Origin: JAABVY01 sp964496505
GTDB lineage: Bacteria > Zixibacteria > MSB-5A5 > JAABVY01
DNA length: 11,878 nt
Assembly (NCBI GenBank): GCA_964496505.1
Contig: CAZBZV010000081.1
Location: 1-11,878, forward strand
Direction: 5' to 3'
Positions within the stretch are counted from its first letter, which is position 1; each line of letters starts with the position of its first letter. Shown here one piece after another: positions 1 through 7,288 of this stretch. A model generated the notes under the pieces. The model worked only from the letters and a program-made list of their open reading frames with translations, ran no database searches and was not told the DNA's origin. The translations under genes and the position numbers were made by a program.

Positions 1-2
1 AT

Positions 3-48
3 TGGCCGGTTTTAACCCGACCCCAACTGGCTGGTTTTAATCCGACCC
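3..48. repeat. Two-copy imperfect tandem repeat, 25-bp period
   Basis: Positions 3-23 and 28-48 carry the same 21-bp word, with the core GGTTTTAA followed by a C or T and then CCGACCC. They differ at two positions (19 of 21 identical). The period of 25 bp is not a multiple of three, so the two copies would be read in different frames if this stretch were coding. That argues mildly for non-coding DNA upstream of the ATG at 60. The window edge cuts the region, so more copies could lie upstream. No function is recognised. Confidence 0.6.
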
Positions 49-59
49 GTGACATCAGC

Positions 60-482
60 ATGGGCATTCTGGCGGGATTTATAGCAGGTTCGGCCGGAGC
101 GGGACTGTGGGGTTTGATATCCTATCTTACCAATTATCAAATTGGATTCATGGCTATTGGTGTAGGCTTTTTAGTGGGGATTGCGATCCGAAAATTCGGC
201 GCCGGCGTGGATATTAAGTTCGGTATCGCAGGCGCGATACTTGCTCTTTATGGATGCATAGCCGGCAATATATTCTTTGTATGCCTGGCGGTTTCCAAGG
301 AGTACGGTATCCTGCTGTCCGAGATTTTGTCTCAATTGAACTTTGAGACCATGTGGATATTCCTGAAAGCCGGATTTGAACCGATCGATGCACTGTTCTA
401 TGTCATCGCGCTTTATTTCGGCTACAAGTATTCCTTCCGGCAGATTACCAAGGAAGAACTTGAAAAGCTGACCCTGCGATAG
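60..482 (+). CDS. Small multi-pass membrane protein of unknown function (start uncertain)
   Basis: Read from the ATG at 60 this is a 140-residue hydrophobic protein. Membrane-spanning stretches are visible at about residues 1-23, 28-44, 54-78 and perhaps 108-126; the tail from about 127 is charged (RQITKEELEKL). The first two segments are rich in glycine and alanine, and a conserved-looking stretch YQIGFMAIGVGFLVG lies near residues 27-41. I recall similar C-terminal membrane modules behind N-terminal zinc-ribbon domains in larger bacterial proteins, but this is a loose resemblance. No Shine-Dalgarno site precedes the ATG at 60, and the frame is open to the left window edge with no other ATG, GTG or TTG in it. 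The gene may therefore be the 3' part of a longer one. The out-of-frame 25-bp repeat upstream argues the other way. It is followed by a 259-bp gap and is not part of the operon downstream. Confidence 0.6.
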   Translation: MGILAGFIAGSAGAGLWGLISYLTNYQIGFMAIGVGFLVGIAIRKFGAGVDIKFGIAGAILALYGCIAGNIFFVCLAVSKEYGILLSEILSQLNFETMWIFLKAGFEPIDALFYVIALYFGYKYSFRQITKEELEKLTLR

Positions 483-617
483 TTTAAATATCTGCATCAC
501 AGAGTAGTGCGGCCAATATAAATCAAGACCGATTATTTCATTCCGTTTTCGGAAACATCTGATTCCAAAAATCATTATTAAATATTGTAAACACGGGGGC
601 TCTACTGCTGAAATTGC

Positions 618-646
618 TTGACTTTCGGGCATTTTTTCACTATCTA
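618..646 (+). promoter_or_regulatory. Possible sigma-70-type promoter for the HMG-CoA synthase operon
   Basis: TTGACT (618-623) is one base from the -35 consensus. After exactly 17 bp comes TATCTA (641-646), a weak -10. A competing choice is TTTTCA (634-639), a 16-bp spacer, then TATAGT (656-661). Either would give a leader of roughly 75-90 nt before the ATG at 742. The 13-bp word TTTCACTATCTAT covering the first -10 occurs again in the leader of the second operon. Confidence 0.35.
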
Positions 647-688
647 TTTAGATTCTATAGTGGACAGGTCACTGCCGGAAAGCGTTGC

Positions 689-706
689 CTTATACTCGGT
701 TATAAG
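689..706. promoter_or_regulatory. Short inverted repeat in the operon leader
   Basis: CTTATA (689-694) and TATAAG (701-706) form a perfect 6-bp inverted repeat around a 6-nt centre, ending 35 bp before the ATG at 742. It could be a small operator, or TATACT (691-696) could serve as a -10 without a good -35. AT-rich repeats of this size arise by chance, so confidence is low. Confidence 0.2.
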
Positions 707-741
707 AAAATAAATACAAAAATCAAAGATAGAGAGGTTTT

Positions 742-1788
742 ATGGTAGGAATTGTTGGATATGGTGCCAAAATACCCCGGCATCGCATTAAAGTTGAAGA
801 GATTGCCAAAGTCTGGGGTGCCGACGCTGAATCATATAAGCGCGGTTTGCAGCTAACGGAAAAATCTGTTCCCGCTCCCGATGTTGACTGTGTGACACTC
901 TCGGTCGAGGCTACCAAATATGCCCTCAAGCGTGCGGGAATCACAGGTGATAAGATAGATGCACTCTATATCGGCTCCGAATCGCATCCCTATGCGGTCA
1001 AACCCTCGGGCACGATTTGTGCCGAGGCAATCGGCGCCACACCCAATTGCCACAATGCCGATTACGAATTCGCCTGCAAGGCTGGTTCCGAGGCAATGTT
1101 CGTTTCGCTCGGCCTGGTGAAGTCGGAATTCTGCGATTATTCCGTAGGCATCGGCGCGGACACATCACAGGGCGCTCCCGGAGATGCACTCGAATATTCC
1201 GCAGCCGCCGGAGCTGCATCATTTATAATGGGACGTGAGAACCTGGTTGCCGAATGTCTGTACACGCATTCATGGATGAGCGATACTCCCGACTTCTGGC
1301 GACGGGAGCATGAGCACTATCCGCAGCATGGAGGACGCTTCACCGGCGAGCCGGCATACTTCAGAACCATCAAGGGCTGCGCGTATGCGCTTCTCGAGAA
1401 GTCGGGAATGAAACCCGAGGACTTTAAGTATGCGGTTTTCCATCAACCCAACGGCAAGTTCCCCATGAGAGTGGGCAAGATGCTGGGCTTCGAGCGCGAA
1501 CAGCTCGAAACCGGATGGCTGGTTCCCACTCTGGGCAATACATACTCCGGCGCCTCTCCCATAGGCCTGACAGCGATTCTGGATATCGCCGAGCCCGGTG
1601 ATAATATCTTTATGGTCTCCTATGGTTCCGGTGCGGGTTCCGACGGTTTTGTCTTCAAGGTAACCGACCGAATCAAGGAGGTTCAGGACCTGTGTCCCAA
1701 AACCCGTCCCCAGCTCGATGAAAATAAAATCTATGTCGACTATGGCACTTACGCCAAGTTTCGTAAGAAAATTTTGAAAAACGATTAG
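742..1788 (+). CDS. Hydroxymethylglutaryl-CoA synthase, archaeal type
   Basis: This 348-residue thiolase-fold enzyme condenses acetyl-CoA with acetoacetyl-CoA to give HMG-CoA. The expected catalytic set is present: Glu80 in GSES, Cys112 in the hallmark YEFACKAG, and His234 in FHQPNGKFP. The substrate-binding loops GNTYSGASP (265-273) and SYGSGAGSD (293-301) are also there. The length and the YEFACKAG motif fit the short archaeal/bacterial family rather than the longer eukaryotic or Gram-positive MvaS. AGAGAGG (731-737) lies 4 nt before the ATG. The next two genes encode a thiolase and a DUF35 protein, the same trio that forms the acetoacetyl-CoA-channelling complex known from Methanothermococcus. 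In this operon HMG-CoA appears linked to methylglutaconyl-CoA chemistry rather than to a visible HMG-CoA reductase. Family assignment is firm; the direction of flux is inference. Confidence 0.93.
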   Translation: MVGIVGYGAKIPRHRIKVEEIAKVWGADAESYKRGLQLTEKSVPAPDVDCVTLSVEATKYALKRAGITGDKIDALYIGSESHPYAVKPSGTICAEAIGATPNCHNADYEFACKAGSEAMFVSLGLVKSEFCDYSVGIGADTSQGAPGDALEYSAAAGAASFIMGRENLVAECLYTHSWMSDTPDFWRREHEHYPQHGGRFTGEPAYFRTIKGCAYALLEKSGMKPEDFKYAVFHQPNGKFPMRVGKMLGFEREQLETGWLVPTLGNTYSGASPIGLTAILDIAEPGDNIFMVSYGSGAGSDGFVFKVTDRIKEVQDLCPKTRPQLDENKIYVDYGTYAKFRKKILKND

Positions 1789-1800
1789 GAGTGAGATAAG

Positions 1801-2961
1801 ATGAGAGATGTTGCAATAATAGGCGTCGGCATGACAAAATGGGGAGAGATCTGGGAAAAATCTCTGCGCCAGATGTTTGTCGAAACCGCTTATGAAGCCA
1901 TAGCCGATGCCGGTATAGAAAAATTAGATGGTATGTATGTGGGCAGTATGTCCCCCGGTCTGTTCGTAGGACAGGAGCATATCGGCGCACTCCTGGCCGA
2001 TTATCTGGGTCAGAAGAATATCCCTGCTGGACGAGTTGAGTCAGCCTGTGCCTCAGGCGGATTAGCGGTCAAATGCGCTTTCATGGATATCGCCTGTGGC
2101 AATTCCAATATAATTCTGGCAGGCGGTGTGGAGAAGATGACTGATGTTTCCGGCGACGGCGCTACCTATGCGCTGGCTACCGCCGCCGACCAGGAATACG
2201 AGGTATTCCACGGCGCGACTTTCCCCGGCCTTTATGCTATGATGGCACGCCGCCATATGCATGAGTTCGGCACCACCCGCCGTCAGCTTTCCCATGTAGC
2301 GGTAAAAAACCATGAAAACGGCTCAAAGAACCCTCTGGCCCAGTACCCATTCAAGGTTACGCTCGAGGGTGTTGAAAATTCCGTCATGGTTGCCGATCCG
2401 CTTACGATTCTGGATTGCTCACCGATTACAGACGGCGCGGCGGCTGTTATTCTGGCCGATATGGAAACCGCTAAAAAGCTCGCCAAAAATAATCCGCTGG
2501 TCAAGATCATCGGAATAGGTCATGCCACCGATTCGATAGCATTGCACGACCGTCCCTCGCTTTCCGGACTGGAAGCGACCAAGGTTGCCGGCGAGAGAGC
2601 CTATAAGATGTCCGGTAAGACACCGGAGGATATAAATGTAGCTGAATTCCATGACTGCTTCACCATTGCGGAAATCATGGTGCTCGAAGAGCTCGGTTTC
2701 TGTGAGAAGGGTAAAGGCGGAGAATTCACCGAGGCCTGCAATACACACATAGGCGGAAAAATTCCGGTGAACACATCCGGTGGCCTGAAGTCCAAGGGAC
2801 ATCCGGTCGGCGCCACAGGCGTTGCGCAGGTGATCGAGATCACCAAGCAGCTTCGCGGTGATGGCGGAGATCGTCAGGTTGAAGGCGCAAAGGTCGGTCT
2901 GACCCAGAATATGGGCGGTACCGGAGCATCGTCAATCGTTCACATCATGGAGGTGGTATAA
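1801..2961 (+). CDS. Acetyl-CoA acetyltransferase, SCP2-thiolase type (partner of HMG-CoA synthase)
   Basis: A 386-residue thiolase of the SCP2/archaeal subgroup, predicted to interconvert two acetyl-CoA and acetoacetyl-CoA. Visible features are the nucleophile Cys83 in ESACASGG, His284 in EFHDCFTIAE, and His334 in SKGHPVGATG. The C-terminal motif reads QNMGGTGAS in place of the CxGGG motif of classical thiolases, which is normal for this subgroup. The start is supported by TAGGAG (1786-1791) nine nt before the ATG; this site overlaps the stop codon of the HMG-CoA synthase gene, so the two are likely translated together. In the archaeal complex this enzyme passes acetoacetyl-CoA directly to HMG-CoA synthase, with DUF35 holding both. 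A second, classical thiolase is encoded at 8861-10051, so the two are unlikely to be simple duplicates. Confidence 0.92.
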   Translation: MRDVAIIGVGMTKWGEIWEKSLRQMFVETAYEAIADAGIEKLDGMYVGSMSPGLFVGQEHIGALLADYLGQKNIPAGRVESACASGGLAVKCAFMDIACGNSNIILAGGVEKMTDVSGDGATYALATAADQEYEVFHGATFPGLYAMMARRHMHEFGTTRRQLSHVAVKNHENGSKNPLAQYPFKVTLEGVENSVMVADPLTILDCSPITDGAAAVILADMETAKKLAKNNPLVKIIGIGHATDSIALHDRPSLSGLEATKVAGERAYKMSGKTPEDINVAEFHDCFTIAEIMVLEELGFCEKGKGGEFTEACNTHIGGKIPVNTSGGLKSKGHPVGATGVAQVIEITKQLRGDGGDRQVEGAKVGLTQNMGGTGASSIVHIMEVV

Positions 2962-3353
2962 TGTTTCCGGCAAGAATATGGCGTGAGTTTCCGCAGAGAT
3001 ACCGTCTCGAAGCGGTTAAGAACAAAGATACCGGTGAAGTCTATTTCCCGCCTCGTTATGTGAGCAAGGAGGGAAAGAAGTTCAACGGTGAAAAGTACAT
3101 CCTTCCCGATGAAGGCAAGATATTCACTTATACGATAATAGAAGTTCCGCCCAGCCAGTTCAAGGACGAGGCTCCCTATGTGGTATGCATTGTCGAGCTG
3201 ACTGACGGCACCAAGCTGACCTGCCAGATAACCGACTTCGACAAGGACTGGCTGGATATCGGCAAAAAGGTCAGGCTTGAGTTCCGCCGTATTCAGACTG
3301 ATGCGCATCACGGTGTGCTCTCATACGGATACAAAGCAGTCCCGGCGGAGTAG
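2961..3353 (+). CDS. DUF35 OB-fold protein lacking the zinc-finger cysteines
   Basis: A 130-residue homologue of the DUF35 subunit that bridges thiolase and HMG-CoA synthase and helps form their shared CoA site. The family look is clear: an aromatic/basic start (IWREFPQRYRLE), VYFPPR at 27-32, an OB-fold strand GKIFTYTII (52-60), VELTDGTKLTCQITD (78-92), and SYGYK near the end. Family members usually carry a rubredoxin-like CxxC...CxxC zinc site flanking VYFPPR. Here those four positions are Asn21, Thr24, Ser35 and Gly38, with spacing kept. The only cysteines are Cys76 and Cys88, in the OB fold. The ATG overlaps the thiolase stop by one base (TAATG), with GGAGGT at 2949-2954 as ribosome site, so translation is probably coupled. 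The scaffold role is inferred from gene order and family knowledge. Confidence 0.9.
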   Translation: MFPARIWREFPQRYRLEAVKNKDTGEVYFPPRYVSKEGKKFNGEKYILPDEGKIFTYTIIEVPPSQFKDEAPYVVCIVELTDGTKLTCQITDFDKDWLDIGKKVRLEFRRIQTDAHHGVLSYGYKAVPAE

Positions 3354-3355
3354 CT

Positions 3356-4966
3356 ATGTATCGCAGAATAGAAACGAAGATCGACACATCCTCGGGGGAC
3401 TACAAAAAAAACCGGGAGGAAAACATAAAGCTCCGGGATTCATTCCTGGAGCGACTGGAGAAAGTAAAAGAGGGCGGGCCGGATTACATGGTCGAGCGCC
3501 ATCATAAACGCGGTAAGCTAACCGCACGTGAACGCCTCGCTCTGTTATTCGATAAAAATACGCCCTTTCTGGAGCTGTCTCCTCTGGCGGCTTATGATAT
3601 GTACGACAATGAGGCTCCCGGCGCCGGTATGGTTACCGGGATCGGTGTTGTCAACGGCCGCGAGGTGCTGGTGGTCGCCAATGACGCCACCGTCAAAGGC
3701 GGAACCTACTTCCCGGAGACAATCAAGAAGCATGTACGTGCCCAGCAGGTGGCAATAGAAAACCGTTTGCCCTGCGTTTACCTGGTCGACTCAGGTGGAA
3801 TCTTCCTGCCACATCAAAGCGGGACATTCCCCGATCAGGATCACTTCGGGCGTATTTTCTACAATCAATCGGTGATGTCGGCTATGAGCATCCCCCAGAT
3901 TTCTGTGGTAATGGGTTCATGCACCGCGGGTGGAGCTTATGTCCCGGCTCTCTGTGATGAAACCGTGATTGTCAGGAAGCAGGGGACGATTTTCATCGGC
4001 GGACCGCCTTTGGTCAAAGCCGCCACAGGCGAGACCGTGTCCGACGAGGACTTGGGCGGGGCTGATGTGCACTGCCGGATTTCCGGCGTGGCCGATCATT
4101 ATGCCCAGAATGATAAGCATGCTCTGGAAATTACCAGAAATGTTGTCGAGTCGCTGGATAGGCCTGCCAAATTCAAGCTCGACCGTACTGAACCCGAGGA
4201 TCCTTACTACGATCCCGAGGAGCTTTACGGCGTAGTCCCGGCTAATCTGAGGAAGCCCTACGACATACGTGAAGCAATCGCCCGTATCGTAGACGGCTCC
4301 CGTTTTCAGGAGTTCAAGGAGCTGTATGGCTTGACCCTGGTGACCGGATTCGCTCGCATCATGGGATATCCGGTCGGGATAATCGGCAACAATGGCGTAC
4401 TTTTCTCCGAAAGCTCTGTCAAGGGCGCACATTTTATCGAACTCTGCACCGAACGGCAGATACCGATTATCTTCCTGCAGAACATCTCCGGCTTTATAGT
4501 CGGCAAGCAGTATGAGCACGGCGGCATCGCCAAAGACGGCGCCAAGATGGTTCATGCCGTTGCCAATGCAAAGGTGCCCAAGTTCACGGTCGTTATAGGC
4601 GGATCTTATGGCGCGGGCAATTATGCCATGTGCGGAAGGGGATATTTCCCGCGTTTAATGTGGATGTGGCCCAATGCCAAGATCTGTGTCATGGGCGGTG
4701 AGCAGGCTGCTGATGTGCTCTGGACTGTCAAAAAACGGGCGCTTCAAAAGAAAGGCGTGGAGATTACGTCCGAGATGGAAGCGGAGTTCAAGAAGCCGAC
4801 TCTGGAGAAGTATGAGGCGGAATCGACTCCGTACTATTCCGGAGCGCGTCTCTGGGATGACGGTATGATTGATCCGGCGGAGACTCGCAATATGCTGGCG
4901 CTGGGAATTGCCATGTCGCTTAACGCCGATGTTCCCAAGACCAAGTACGGTGTCTTCCGAATGTAA
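3356..4966 (+). CDS. mccB: Acyl-CoA carboxylase carboxyltransferase (beta) subunit, methylcrotonyl-CoA carboxylase type
   Basis: This 536-residue protein transfers the carboxyl group between carboxybiotin and the acyl-CoA. Both crotonase-like halves are present: an N domain with NDATVKGGTYFP (109-120), HFGRIFYNQ (163-171), and an oxyanion-type loop GSCTAGGAYVPA (187-198); and a C domain with GNNGVLF (344-350), QNISGFIVG (375-383), and GGSYGAGNYAMCGR (415-428). The wording of these motifs, especially the VKGGTYFP and HFGRIF stretches, matches methylcrotonyl-CoA (and the related geranyl-CoA) carboxylases better than propionyl-CoA carboxylases. Length is typical of the family. GGCGGAG (3344-3350) lies 5 nt before the ATG, and only 2 nt separate it from the DUF35 stop. 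Its partners are two to three genes downstream (biotin carboxylase and carrier). In leucine breakdown it makes 3-methylglutaconyl-CoA; the reverse decarboxylation is also possible. Substrate is predicted from family resemblance, not proven. Confidence 0.9.
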   Translation: MYRRIETKIDTSSGDYKKNREENIKLRDSFLERLEKVKEGGPDYMVERHHKRGKLTARERLALLFDKNTPFLELSPLAAYDMYDNEAPGAGMVTGIGVVNGREVLVVANDATVKGGTYFPETIKKHVRAQQVAIENRLPCVYLVDSGGIFLPHQSGTFPDQDHFGRIFYNQSVMSAMSIPQISVVMGSCTAGGAYVPALCDETVIVRKQGTIFIGGPPLVKAATGETVSDEDLGGADVHCRISGVADHYAQNDKHALEITRNVVESLDRPAKFKLDRTEPEDPYYDPEELYGVVPANLRKPYDIREAIARIVDGSRFQEFKELYGLTLVTGFARIMGYPVGIIGNNGVLFSESSVKGAHFIELCTERQIPIIFLQNISGFIVGKQYEHGGIAKDGAKMVHAVANAKVPKFTVVIGGSYGAGNYAMCGRGYFPRLMWMWPNAKICVMGGEQAADVLWTVKKRALQKKGVEITSEMEAEFKKPTLEKYEAESTPYYSGARLWDDGMIDPAETRNMLALGIAMSLNADVPKTKYGVFRM

Positions 4967-4989
4967 ACCCGAAAGGAAAGTATCTTTCT

Positions 4990-5775
4990 ATGTCTGAATA
5001 CAGCACAATCAAGTTCGAGAAGGATAATAAGGTCGCCAGGATCACATTCTGCCGGCCGGAAATCCATAACGCCTTCAATTCCGACATGATCCTCGAGCTC
5101 ATGGATGTCTTCAATAAAATGAAAGATGATAAGGAAATTCGCGTGATTGTCATGACAGGCGAAGGCAAATCCTACTGTGCCGGGGCTGACTTAAACTGGA
5201 TGCGTGCGGTAAAGGATTATTCCTATGAACAGAACCTCAAGGAGTCACTGGAGCTTGCCGCTTTGTTCAGACTGATCTATGAATTCCCGCGCCCCGTAAT
5301 AGGCCGTATTAACGGTGCAGCTATCGGAGGAGGGACAGGTTTCGTGGCGGTAACCGATATCGCAATCGCAGCCGATACCGCCATATTCTCATTCTCAGAG
5401 GTCAAGATCGGTGTCGTTCCGGCCTGCATCTCGCCTTATGTGGTAAAACGTGTGGGTGAGGGACGTGCCCGTGAATTCTTCCTGACCGGCGAGCGTCTGA
5501 CCGCACAGCGTGCTCTTGATGCCGGACTTGTCAATCAGGCGGTCAAGGCCGATGAGCTCGATACCGCTGTGGACAAAATGGTCAAGCAGATTCTGACCTC
5601 CGGCCCGGATGCTATCGGTGTCTGCAAGGACCTCCTGCATAATATCGCCAACCAGAATATGGATGAGGCAGAGAAGTATACGGCCGAGGTGATTGCCAAC
5701 CTGCGCAAATCGCCCGAGGGTCAGGAGGGGATGGATGCTTTCCTGAATAAGCGCAAACCGAATTGGGTGGAGTAG
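4990..5775 (+). CDS. liuC: Methylglutaconyl-CoA hydratase-like enoyl-CoA hydratase (crotonase family)
   Basis: A 261-residue crotonase predicted to interconvert 3-methylglutaconyl-CoA and HMG-CoA. The oxyanion-hole segment GKSYCAGADLNWM (59-71) has the ADLNWM ending typical of the LiuC group. The second segment is NGAAIGGGTGFVAVTDIA (108-125), followed by SFSEVKIGVVPACISPYV (134-151). Glu137 corresponds to the second catalytic glutamate of crotonases. The first glutamate position (GGGCELA in classical enoyl-CoA hydratase) is Gly117 here, as I recall for several bacterial LiuC proteins. AAAGGA (4972-4977) is the likely ribosome site, at a rather long 12-nt spacing. Its position between the carboxyltransferase and biotin carboxylase genes supports the methylglutaconyl-CoA assignment. 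A generic enoyl-CoA hydratase is the alternative. Confidence 0.85.
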   Translation: MSEYSTIKFEKDNKVARITFCRPEIHNAFNSDMILELMDVFNKMKDDKEIRVIVMTGEGKSYCAGADLNWMRAVKDYSYEQNLKESLELAALFRLIYEFPRPVIGRINGAAIGGGTGFVAVTDIAIAADTAIFSFSEVKIGVVPACISPYVVKRVGEGRAREFFLTGERLTAQRALDAGLVNQAVKADELDTAVDKMVKQILTSGPDAIGVCKDLLHNIANQNMDEAEKYTAEVIANLRKSPEGQEGMDAFLNKRKPNWVE

Positions 5776-5784
5776 AAAATATCG

Positions 5785-7287
5785 ATGTTCAATAAAATTC
5801 TTGTTGCAAACAGAGGAGAAATAGCCTGCCGGATTCTTCAGGCCGCCAGTGAGATGAATATTCCCACGCTGGCTGTCTATTCCGAGGCCGATGAGAAAGC
5901 TTTGCATGTGCTCAAGGCCGATGAGGCCGCGCTTCTGGGACCCGCTCCGGCATTGGAGAGCTACCTCAATATCGACCGGTTAATTGAAGTCGCCAAAGAG
6001 CATGGCTGTGACGCTATTCATCCCGGCTACGGCTTCCTCGCTGAAAACCATAATTTCGCCAAGCGCTGTGAGGACGAGGGCATTGCCTTCATAGGCTCAC
6101 ATGCTGAATCGATCCGCGCCATGGGAAATAAGGTCGAAGCGCGCCAGATGATGGTCAACTCCGGTGTTCCGGTTATCCCCGGTATGGAAGCGCCTGCCAG
6201 CGATGCAGAGAAATTCAAAAAACATGCCGAGATAGTCGGCTATCCGGTACTCCTTAAGGCCGCCGCCGGAGGCGGTGGCAAGGGCATGCGTGTGGTGGAT
6301 AATCCCGATGATATCGAGGACGCCTTAAACGGCGCCATGCGCGAGGCCAAATCGGCATTCGGCGATGATTCGGTATATCTCGAAAAGTATATCGAGGAAC
6401 CGCGCCATATCGAATTTCAGGTTTTCGGCGATAAGCATGGCAACTACGTCCATGTCTTCGAACGTGAATGCTCGATCCAGAGACGTCACCAGAAAATAAT
6501 CGAGGAAACTCCCTCGGTGGCCGTGGACGATCTTCTGCGTGCGAAGATGGGCGAGGCGGCGGTCATGGTGGCCAGGGCCTGCAATTATACTAATGCCGGA
6601 ACGGTTGAATTCCTGCTCGACAAAGACAAAAATTTCTATTTCCTCGAGATGAATACTCGAATCCAGGTGGAGCATCCGATTACTGAAATGGTGGTCGGAA
6701 TCGATCTGGTCAAGGAACAGATTCGTGTCGCGGCAGGGGAGGAGCTTTCGATCAGCCAGTCGGATTTACGTCAGCACGGGCATGCTATCGAATGCCGTAT
6801 CTATGCCGAGGATGCGCTCAACAATTTCCTGCCGTCTTCGGGTAAACTGCTTTTCTATCGGGAGCCGACGGGACCGTTTATCCGTGTCGATACTGGTGTT
6901 TATTCAGGCGTTGATGTCTCGGTTTATTACGATCCGATTCTCTCCAAGCTGATTGTCTGGGGCGAGAACAGATCTGACGCTCTCGAAAGAATGAAGAAGG
7001 CATTGGATAATTATATCCTTTTGGGTGTAACGACTTCCATACCATATCTTAAAGCGATACTCGAACATGAAAAATTCATAGCGGGCGAGACTTTCACCGA
7101 TTTCATCCCGACTTATATGTCCGAATGGAAGCCGCCTGAGATTGCCGAAGATTCTCTCAAGGCCGCTCTCGTATCGGTCGTTTTAAATGAGATGAACCAG
7201 AAAGCTGCGCCGGTGGAGGGCATGGAGCAGGAGATGCCATCGCCATGGAAAACCATTGGTAAATGGGAAATTGGGATGGGAGGTTAA
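5785..7287 (+). CDS. Biotin carboxylase subunit of the acyl-CoA carboxylase
   Basis: A 500-residue ATP-grasp enzyme that carboxylates biotin using ATP and bicarbonate. Active-site residues line up almost number for number with E. coli biotin carboxylase: Lys116, Lys158, the glycine loop AAAGGGGKGMRVV (159-171), His208, Lys237 in QRRHQKIIEE, Glu275, and EMNTRIQVEHP (288-298) with Glu288, Asn290 and Arg292. The biotin carboxylase domain ends near residue 450. The remaining tail is short and contains no biotin site. The biotin-bearing part that is usually fused in methylcrotonyl-CoA carboxylase alpha is instead a separate gene immediately downstream. GGAG at 5769-5772, inside the end of the preceding gene, is the only ribosome-site candidate, 12 nt from the ATG. 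An accC-type role in fatty-acid synthesis is less likely given the neighbours. Confidence 0.93.
   Translation: MFNKILVANRGEIACRILQAASEMNIPTLAVYSEADEKALHVLKADEAALLGPAPALESYLNIDRLIEVAKEHGCDAIHPGYGFLAENHNFAKRCEDEGIAFIGSHAESIRAMGNKVEARQMMVNSGVPVIPGMEAPASDAEKFKKHAEIVGYPVLLKAAAGGGGKGMRVVDNPDDIEDALNGAMREAKSAFGDDSVYLEKYIEEPRHIEFQVFGDKHGNYVHVFERECSIQRRHQKIIEETPSVAVDDLLRAKMGEAAVMVARACNYTNAGTVEFLLDKDKNFYFLEMNTRIQVEHPITEMVVGIDLVKEQIRVAAGEELSISQSDLRQHGHAIECRIYAEDALNNFLPSSGKLLFYREPTGPFIRVDTGVYSGVDVSVYYDPILSKLIVWGENRSDALERMKKALDNYILLGVTTSIPYLKAILEHEKFIAGETFTDFIPTYMSEWKPPEIAEDSLKAALVSVVLNEMNQKAAPVEGMEQEMPSPWKTIGKWEIGMGG
7278..7283 (+). promoter_or_regulatory. Ribosome binding site that sets a GTG start at 7289
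   Basis: GGGAGG lies inside the last codons of the biotin carboxylase gene, 5 nt before GTG at 7289. The frame can be extended upstream to a TTG at 7256, but that codon has no ribosome site and would overlap the biotin carboxylase gene by 32 nt. The GTG is therefore preferred. Confidence 0.8.
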
Positions 7288-7288
7288 A

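Noticed and set aside
541..554. Hairpin TTCCG-TTTT-CGGAA after the membrane-protein gene as a terminator
   Set aside because: The stem is only 5 bp and no T-tract follows, so it is not supported as a terminator.
171..632. Minus-strand 153-codon frame over the membrane-protein gene
   Set aside because: It is a shadow: the + strand frame has clear membrane segments, while the minus-strand translation has no recognisable domain and no ribosome site.
3917..4555. Minus-strand 212-codon frame inside the carboxyltransferase gene
   Set aside because: It lies entirely antisense to strongly conserved carboxyltransferase motifs; an overlapping real gene is not needed to explain it.
4990..5775. Loss of the first catalytic glutamate of the crotonase (Gly117) as evidence of an inactive enzyme
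   Set aside because: Gly at this place is, as far as I recall, common among bacterial LiuC-type hydratases, and Glu137 is kept, so inactivation is not implied.
7256..7288. Longer N-terminus for the biotin carrier, starting with TTG at 7256
   Set aside because: No ribosome site before the TTG, a 32-nt overlap with the biotin carboxylase gene, and a much better GGGAGG-spaced GTG at 7289.
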